A stretch of 33,547 nt of DNA from positions 1 to 33,547 of the forward strand of contig JAFDVU010000066.1 in the NCBI GenBank assembly GCA_018268835.1. Direction: 5' to 3'. Made by a program: the position numbers and the translations under genes. This DNA is from Acidobacteriota bacterium (GTDB lineage Bacteria > Acidobacteriota > Terriglobia > Bryobacterales > Bryobacteraceae). The first letter of the stretch is position 1, and the number at the start of each line of letters is the position of its first letter. Shown here one piece after another: positions 28,866 to 33,547 of the stretch. Below the pieces are notes generated by a model, which did no database searches, was not told the DNA's origin, and saw only the letters and a program-made list of their open reading frames with translations.

Positions 28866-29102
28866 TCAGCTCGCGGCGCCTTCCGCCCGGGCCAGGGTCA
28901 ACAGGTCCCCGACTGTAACGCAGTTGACGATCTGCCGCGGCTGGATCCTGGTGCCGTTGTTGGTATCGGCCAGTGCGATAAAGCCAAGCATCGCCATCGA
29001 ATTCCACTGCTCCAGGTCCGCCAGTTTTTCGCCACCCGTGAGCGTGCCGGCAGGCAATTCCAGGATCGCATCCATCTCCGAAAGAAATTCAGCGCGTGTC
29101 AT
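28866..29102 (-). CDS. Acyl carrier protein
   Basis: This 78-residue protein has the helical ACP layout with Ser35 in LADLEQWNSMAMLGFIALAD as the expected phosphopantetheine site. Asn-Ser-Met replaces the usual Asp-Ser-Leu. The C-terminal helix region QPRQIVNCVTVGDLLTLARA matches the 'i.....tvgdl...i' ending of ACPs. The ATG at 29102 has GGGAGG 8 nt upstream. It opens the operon with the SDR and KAS III, so the acyl chain is probably built on this carrier rather than the primary AcpP. The altered Ser context suggests a specialised ACP. Confidence 0.88.
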   Translation of the reverse strand: MTRAEFLSEMDAILELPAGTLTGGEKLADLEQWNSMAMLGFIALADTNNGTRIQPRQIVNCVTVGDLLTLARAEGAAS

Positions 29103-29210
29103 GTCGAAGAACCTCCCACAGTCTACCGCAGATTGCGCGAATTCTGGCACCGATTGGAAGACCCCATCGCACTCGCATCACCCAAGCCGTCTGGTTTTCG
29201 GTTTGTATGC

Positions 29211-29216
29211 TGTAAT
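29211..29216 (+). promoter_or_regulatory. Possible -10 element 9 nt before the hexapeptide acyltransferase
   Basis: TGTAAT lies 9 nt before the ATG at 29226 with no Shine-Dalgarno between. No recognisable -35 is present at the normal distance, so this is a weak member of the leaderless-type set. Confidence 0.3.
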
Positions 29217-29225
29217 GGTGTTCAC

Positions 29226-30005
29226 ATGGGGTTCAATGCGTTCATCCGGGCGGTAAAGCGCGGCGAAACGCCTGTGTACAGGCTGCTGCGCTCGCTGGCG
29301 AAACTCGTCACCAGTCCGCACATTCCGCGAGTGCCGCGCTTCCTGAAACCGCCTCTGCGCGTGCTCTACGAAGCCCACTACGGATTTATCACGCTTGGGC
29401 GCCTGTTCATCACCGTGTTCTACCGCCATCCGCTGTTCCAGGCGCGGTGCGCATCGGTCGGAAAGGGGCTCTCCATCGACGGCCTGCCATATGTAAGCGG
29501 CCACACGGAGATCCACATCGGTGACAACGTATGGCTGGGCGGTAGGATCGGCATCTTTTCCGGGCGCATGATCGAGCACCCCCGGCTCATCATCAAGGAC
29601 TACGCCGAACTCGGCTGGAACGTGCAGATCACGGTCTCGAAGGAAGTGATCATCGAGGAGCACGCCAGAGTCTCATTCGATTGCCGCATTTCCGATTCGG
29701 ACGGCCACCCCCGCGAGGCGGACCTGCGGGCGCAAAACTGCCCGCCCAAATTGGAAGACATCCGTCCCGTGCGCATCTGCCGCGACGCCTGGATCGGGAA
29801 CGGCACCCACATCATGAAGGGAGTCACGATCGGCGAAGGCGCCGTCATCGGCGCCAACAGCGTGGTCATCTCCGATATCCCTGCCTTTTCCCTGGCCATG
29901 GGGAATCCGGCGGAAGTGTTCTTCCATAACTTCGGCCGTCCCTCGAAGAAAGCCCCTGCCGGAGCCGCCGGTAACGGGGAGATCGCGCAAGAGCAGAAAG
30001 CCTGA
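29226..30005 (+). CDS. Hexapeptide-repeat (left-handed beta-helix) acyltransferase
   Basis: The 259-residue protein has a basic, helical N-terminal about 75 residues (MGFNAFIRAVKRGETPVYRL, then LKPPLRVLYEAHYGFITLGR LFITVFYR) that may touch the membrane. Residues about 85-235 form hexapeptide repeats: THIEIHIGDNVWLGGRIGIF-like turns, IIKDYAELGWNVQITVSKEV, RICRDAWIGNGTHIMKGVTI and GEGAVIGANSVVISDIPAFS. LAMGNPAEVFF is the typical last turn. This is the maltose/NodL/WbbJ-type fold that moves acetyl or longer acyl groups to sugars. It diverges from the ACP operon and converges on a glycosyltransferase gene. A role in decorating a surface glycan is inferred; the acyl donor could be CoA or the neighbouring ACP. 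Confidence 0.88.
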   Translation: MGFNAFIRAVKRGETPVYRLLRSLAKLVTSPHIPRVPRFLKPPLRVLYEAHYGFITLGRLFITVFYRHPLFQARCASVGKGLSIDGLPYVSGHTEIHIGDNVWLGGRIGIFSGRMIEHPRLIIKDYAELGWNVQITVSKEVIIEEHARVSFDCRISDSDGHPREADLRAQNCPPKLEDIRPVRICRDAWIGNGTHIMKGVTIGEGAVIGANSVVISDIPAFSLAMGNPAEVFFHNFGRPSKKAPAGAAGNGEIAQEQKA

Positions 30006-30021
30006 CCCGAACCGCCGGCTC

Positions 30022-31185
30022 TCACCCCGAAACCGGCCGCTTCTTTTTCGTCAACTCCTGTTCGTAGATGGCGGCCGTCCGCTCGACCGCGACCTCGATG
30101 CTGAGCGATTCGCGGGCGAAGGCGGCCGCGCGGCGGGATAATTCGCGCCGGAGCGGTTCGTTGGCGATCAGCATGGCCAGTTTGTCCGCCATATCCGCCA
30201 CGTCGCCGGCGCGGAACAACAGCCCGCGCTCATCCTCTCCGGTGAGTTCGGGCGTGCCTCCCACGCGGGATCCGACCGATGCGCAGCCGCAGGCCATCGC
30301 CTCGAGCAGCGCGTTGGAGAAGGCCTCGGAATGGGAGCACAGCGCGAAAATATCGATGGCGCGCAGGAATTTTGGCACCTCCGGGGTGGAGGGCTGGAAG
30401 CAGCATGCGTCCGCGATGTTGAGCCGGGTGGCGTTGGCCTGCAGTTTCGGTAGTTCGGGGCCGCTTCCAACGATCAACAGCTTCATTCGCGGATCCAGGT
30501 GCCGCACCCGGGCAAACGCTTCCTGCAGCAGATCGAGCGCCTTCTCCGGCCTGAGCACGCAGATTGCGCCGATCACCAGGGAGGCATCGCGCACGGGGTC
30601 CGGCCGGGCTTCGCCATCCAATGGGAAAAACTGCCGGGTATCGACGCCGTTGTAGCAAAGGTGAATCGCGTCCGGCCGGATGTGTTCGTCTTCCACGAGG
30701 TGCCGGCGCATGGCCTCGCAGTTGACCACGAACCCGTCCACGATTTTGTCGCTCCAGCGCAGCAGGCGGCGGCTGCGCGAGTCGAGCAGATCGCGGCTGC
30801 CGAGTTGGCTCGAAAGCACCACGGGAACGCGGACGGCGCGGGCGACTGGGGCGCAGAAGACGGCGATCGGGTCGTAGGCATGCACGACGCGGATCCGGTT
30901 TTGCCGGAGGTAGGCGCCCAGGCGCACCGCGCCCGCCGCCGCCCGACGCGAAACGAAGGACGATAGCGGGATTTCCAGCACCGGAACGCCGGCGGCGGCA
31001 AGCTCCTCAAAACGCATGCCCTTGGCAGAGTAAGTCGCGACGTGGGGCAGGAACCGCCGGCGGTCTATGTGGATCGCGATCTTCGCGACGTCGCGTTCGA
31101 CTCCGCCGTGATTCAATTCGCGGACCATCAACAGGACCGGAATCGGGCCGCCGTTGAAGAGGGACTGGCGTGAATCCTGTCTCAA
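30022..31185 (-). CDS. GT4-type glycosyltransferase
   Basis: The 387-residue protein is a GT-B retaining glycosyltransferase. The N-terminal acceptor domain starts IPVLLMVRELNHGGVERDVA, the 'GG.Er' loop of the family. The C-terminal donor domain holds IGAICVLRPEKALDLLQEAF, LLIVGSGPELPKLQ and the E-x7-E-type segment SEAFSNALLEAMACG followed by VGSRVGGTPELTG. No membrane helix is seen. The TTG start at 31185 is supported by a GAGAGG sequence about 10 nt upstream and keeps the first beta-strand. It converges with the hexapeptide acyltransferase gene (16-nt gap) and diverges from the next glycosyltransferase. Sugar specificity is not visible. Confidence 0.93.
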   Translation of the reverse strand: MRQDSRQSLFNGGPIPVLLMVRELNHGGVERDVAKIAIHIDRRRFLPHVATYSAKGMRFEELAAAGVPVLEIPLSSFVSRRAAAGAVRLGAYLRQNRIRVVHAYDPIAVFCAPVARAVRVPVVLSSQLGSRDLLDSRSRRLLRWSDKIVDGFVVNCEAMRRHLVEDEHIRPDAIHLCYNGVDTRQFFPLDGEARPDPVRDASLVIGAICVLRPEKALDLLQEAFARVRHLDPRMKLLIVGSGPELPKLQANATRLNIADACCFQPSTPEVPKFLRAIDIFALCSHSEAFSNALLEAMACGCASVGSRVGGTPELTGEDERGLLFRAGDVADMADKLAMLIANEPLRRELSRRAAAFARESLSIEVAVERTAAIYEQELTKKKRPVSG

Positions 31186-31401
31186 ATCGCCTGCCTCTCG
31201 AGAACGCCCGCCACCCGACCGGTTGCGAAAAGCGTGAGGTCCTCCGCGCCGATAGTCAGCCGGTGGAAGGGTGGTCCGAGCGAGGTTCGTGACAAGCCCC
31301 TTATTTTATCGCCCGGCCGGGAGAGCTCGCAAACCACGGTCCGGAATTTGCGGGCTCCGGCGTGGGGCGGAGTATAATCAGATGTTTCGTCCCGAACCGA
31401 T
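31186..31401. other. Divergent promoter spacer between two glycosyltransferase genes
   Basis: This 216-base spacer contains a perfect TATAAT at 31373-31378, 23 nt before the GTG of the plus-strand glycosyltransferase. The nearest -35-like TTGCGG (31348-31353) is 19 nt away. A 21-codon reading frame (31382-31447) starts 3 nt after the TATAAT and overlaps the glycosyltransferase start, but nothing suggests it is translated. No promoter for the minus-strand gene could be picked out. Confidence 0.4.
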
Positions 31402-32595
31402 GTGCGGACTCTCCTGGTTTCTCCGCGCCAATGCTGGCCACCCGTAAGCGGCGCGAAGCTGCGTGAATATCATCTGGCGCGAGCCCTGGGAACGCGCGGC
31501 GAGACTACGCTCATTTTCCTGGCCGCGCGCGACGGCCCGGTTCCCACACTCGCCGATCTGCCATTCTGCCGCCGGTTGATTCCTGTGCCCGCGCCGAAGC
31601 CGTATACCCCCGGCAAGATTCTGCGCGGTCTGGTGGGACGCTGGCCCCTGCCCGTGTTGAACTTCGATTCCGCACCCATGAAGGCCGCTTTGGCCGAACT
31701 GCTCTCCCGGGAGCAGTTCGACCTGATCCAGATGGAGTACATCGGCATGGCGGCCTACATGCCCGTGTTGCGGGCAGCATCGCAGGCACCGATTGTCCTC
31801 GACTGGCACAACATCGATTCGGAACTCATGGACCGCTACAGCCAGGCGGCGACATCCCCCTTGCGCAGGTGGTATGCGGGGCATACCGCGCGCCGGTTGG
31901 CGGCTCTGGAAGAACAGATGCTCGGTGAAACGTTTGGGCACATCGTCTGCAGCGAGCGGGAGCGCGGCCAACTCAAGGCCATCGCACCCCGGGCGCGCGT
32001 GGCGGTGATAGAGAACGGAGTCGATGCCGATTATCTCCGTCCGCCGGAGGGGGTTCCCGGGGTTCGCCGCCACCTCGTCTTCGTGGGTTCGATGAACTAC
32101 CACGCGAATGTCGATGCCGCGGTTAGTTTCGTGCGCACCGTCTGGCCGGCCGTTCGTGCACGCTTCCCGGAGTGGGGGATCTCCATCGTCGGATCGAACC
32201 CCACCCCGGAAGTCCTGGCCCTGCACGGAGAAAACGGGGTGGAAGTGACCGGCACGGTGGAGGATGTCCGGCAGCATTACCGGCGGGCAATCGCCGCGAT
32301 CGTCCCGCTGACGGTCGGCGGCGGGACTCGGCTGAAGATCCTGGAGGCGATGGCCGCCGGGGTGCCCGTGGTATCGACCGCGATTGGAGCCGAAGGCCTG
32401 TCGGTTACCGGCGGCCGGGAGATCCTGATTGCGAACGACGTGGCCGCGTGGACCCGGAGCCTGGAGCAGGTTGCGCTCGATTCGACCCTGCGCTCCCGCA
32501 TGATCGCGGCGAGCCTGGACCTGGTGAGGTCCCGGTACGATTGGAACGCGATCGGCGAGTCACTCTGGCAGACCTATCGGGAATGGCTGCGATAG
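31402..32595 (+). CDS. GT4-type glycosyltransferase (second)
   Basis: The 397-residue protein is a GT-B glycosyltransferase of a different subgroup from the preceding one. RTLLVSPRQCWPPVSGAKLR and EYHLARALGTRGETTLIFLA form the first Rossmann strand and glycine loop. DLIQMEYIGMAAYMPVLRAA and IVLDWHNIDSELMDRYS follow. The donor domain holds VAVIENGVDADYLRP, LVFVGSMNYHANVDAAVSFV and VPLTVGGGTRLKILEAMAAG with VPVVSTAIGAEGL. This pattern is common in exopolysaccharide and O-antigen clusters. The start is a GTG without a clear Shine-Dalgarno. It is followed after 59 nt by the acyltransferase-3 gene, likely in the same transcript. Confidence 0.93.
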   Translation: MRTLLVSPRQCWPPVSGAKLREYHLARALGTRGETTLIFLAARDGPVPTLADLPFCRRLIPVPAPKPYTPGKILRGLVGRWPLPVLNFDSAPMKAALAELLSREQFDLIQMEYIGMAAYMPVLRAASQAPIVLDWHNIDSELMDRYSQAATSPLRRWYAGHTARRLAALEEQMLGETFGHIVCSERERGQLKAIAPRARVAVIENGVDADYLRPPEGVPGVRRHLVFVGSMNYHANVDAAVSFVRTVWPAVRARFPEWGISIVGSNPTPEVLALHGENGVEVTGTVEDVRQHYRRAIAAIVPLTVGGGTRLKILEAMAAGVPVVSTAIGAEGLSVTGGREILIANDVAAWTRSLEQVALDSTLRSRMIAASLDLVRSRYDWNAIGESLWQTYREWLR

Positions 32596-32654
32596 TACCC
32601 GCCCCCTAAGACGCGCCGCCTGACTCCTCCGGTGACCGTGATAAGGTAAATCTG

Positions 32655-33547
32655 GTGTCTCACGGAACCGTCGCAGCTCCGCCAGTTAGCCGTAACGCCT
32701 CCGAGTCCAGGCTACACTCCGTGGACGCCTTGCGGGGGTTGGCCGCGACCGCCGTCGCCTGGCAACACTATACGAACTCGGTCCCGGGGTTTCTCGACAA
32801 AGGCTGGCTTCAGCTTGCGGGTTCCTACGGGTGGCTGGGCGTGGAGGCCTTTTTTGTCATTTCGGGATTTATCATCCCATATGCCCTCTATCGCTCGGCA
32901 TATAAGCTGAAAGCGTATCGTCTTTTTCTCGCCAAGCGCCTGATCCGGCTGGAGCCCCCGTACCTGGCAAGCGTGGCTCTGACCATCTGCCTGATTTATT
33001 TCGGCGACCTGTTGATCGGAAGGCCGCACGATGCACGGCTTACGCTGCCCGGCATTCTATTGCACATCGGTTACTTGAATGTTTTCTTTTCCTACCCGTG
33101 GTTGAACGCCTCTTATTGGACCCTTGCCGTTGAATGTCAGTACTACCTGACGATGGGGCTGATCTTCCCGTGCATCAGCAGCGCCCGCCGTGCGCCGCGG
33201 CTTCTGGCCTATATACTGCTTGCCTCCTCGTGCTGGCTCATCCCCTCCGTGAATTTCATGTTCCACTACGTGTTTCTTTTTCTGCTGGGGATCGCCATGT
33301 TCCAACGTCACGCCGGCATCATCGGCCAGATCGAATTCTGGATATCGGCTGTGGTTTCCTCCCTCGGCATTTATGTATCCATGGGGCTCCCCCCGTTCCT
33401 GGCAGCCGTGTTTGCGGCGGTTTTCATTTCGACCTGGTCGCTGAATTGGAAGATCTTTCTATTCCTGGGAGACATTTCTTATTCCTTGTACCTGTTTCAT
33501 CCCACGGGGGTTTTTGCCATCGTGGCCTTCCGGCAGCTGGGTCTGGT
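32655..33547 (+). CDS. Acyltransferase family 3 membrane protein (OafA-like), 3' end outside window
   Basis: These multi-pass membrane enzymes O-acylate sugars of O-antigen, peptidoglycan or exopolysaccharide. The first 297 residues are visible and read open to the window edge. RLHSVDALRGLAATAVAWQH contains the conserved D-x-LRG and the following His. YGWLGVEAFFVISGFIIPYA matches the 'G..GV.lFFvlSGFli' block, KRLIRLEPPYL the R-R/P motif, and ASYWTLAVECQYYLTMGLIF the W-(S/T)-L-x-x-E block. FLGDISYSLYLFHP is the late family block. Several hydrophobic helices alternate with these motifs. The GTG start has AAGG 8 nt upstream. It looks less GC-rich than upstream genes and probably belongs to the same glycan locus. 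Confidence 0.92.
   Translation, partial: MSHGTVAAPPVSRNASESRLHSVDALRGLAATAVAWQHYTNSVPGFLDKGWLQLAGSYGWLGVEAFFVISGFIIPYALYRSAYKLKAYRLFLAKRLIRLEPPYLASVALTICLIYFGDLLIGRPHDARLTLPGILLHIGYLNVFFSYPWLNASYWTLAVECQYYLTMGLIFPCISSARRAPRLLAYILLASSCWLIPSVNFMFHYVFLFLLGIAMFQRHAGIIGQIEFWISAVVSSLGIYVSMGLPPFLAAVFAAVFISTWSLNWKIFLFLGDISYSLYLFHPTGVFAIVAFRQLGL

Noticed and set aside
31382..31447. 21-codon leader peptide before the second glycosyltransferase
   Set aside because: It starts 3 nt after TATAAT, so it would lie upstream of or at the expected transcription start, and it has no Shine-Dalgarno. It overlaps the glycosyltransferase start out of frame.
1..33547. tRNA or rRNA genes, CRISPR arrays, insertion sequences, prophage genes
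   Set aside because: I found no cloverleaf-like segments, no regularly spaced repeats, and no transposase, integrase or phage structural motifs in either strand.

Overview
The window is GC-rich DNA from a diderm (outer-membrane) bacterium. FlgH and FlgI, which form the flagellar L and P rings, and LpxA, which starts lipid A synthesis, both require an outer membrane. A BACON-domain multihaem cytochrome, a Tat-exported GH28 pectinase, alanine/proline-rich proteins and many GTG/TTG starts suggest Acidobacteriota, possibly Bryobacterales/Solibacter-like. That taxonomic placement is an inference, not a search result.

Region 1 (1-9629) is a flagellar hook/basal-body cluster with two divergent arms. 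The minus arm runs fliK, an unrecognised 205-residue protein, flgD, flgE, fliN and fliO, and fliO is cut by the window edge. The plus arm runs flgF, flgG, flgA, flgH, flgI and a rod-binding flgJ-like gene, with overlapping or nearly overlapping stops and starts from flgG onward. Oddities are a very long FliK, a FlgD reduced to its N-terminal domain, and a FlgH with no lipobox cysteine.

Region 2 (9630-16839) is mostly redox and housekeeping. A single-chain fusion of the two NfnAB/sulfide dehydrogenase-type subunits overlaps a rubrerythrin-like gene whose metal-binding knuckles are at the N-terminus. On the minus strand a translationally chained trio (bifunctional nuclease, small unknown protein, tyrS) lies next to miaB. 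A fructose-6-phosphate aldolase/transaldolase gene diverges from miaB.

Region 3 (16840-24374) holds a one-helix membrane protein, a secreted protein made of two SIMPL-like units, a nine-CXXCH cytochrome with three N-terminal BACON-like repeats, a GH28 enzyme, an unknown protein and lpxA. A 60-bp nested palindrome and a strong intrinsic terminator lie between the SIMPL gene and the cytochrome gene.

Region 4 (24375-26957) looks lower in GC to the eye. It encodes a three-part regulator (HTH, eight-cysteine segment, receiver-like domain) and an exported alpha/beta hydrolase.

Region 5 (27050-33547) looks like a surface-glycan locus. It contains an ACP / short-chain dehydrogenase / ketoacyl-ACP synthase III operon, a hexapeptide-repeat acyltransferase, two GT-B glycosyltransferases and a membrane acyltransferase-3 cut by the window end. 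The operon could supply a short 3-hydroxyacyl group for sugar decoration.

A recurring feature is the start-site architecture: several genes have a -10-like hexamer only 6-9 nt before the start codon and no Shine-Dalgarno sequence, which suggests leaderless mRNAs alongside conventionally led ones. No tRNA, rRNA, CRISPR array or insertion sequence was seen. No gene-free stretch exceeds 300 bases.
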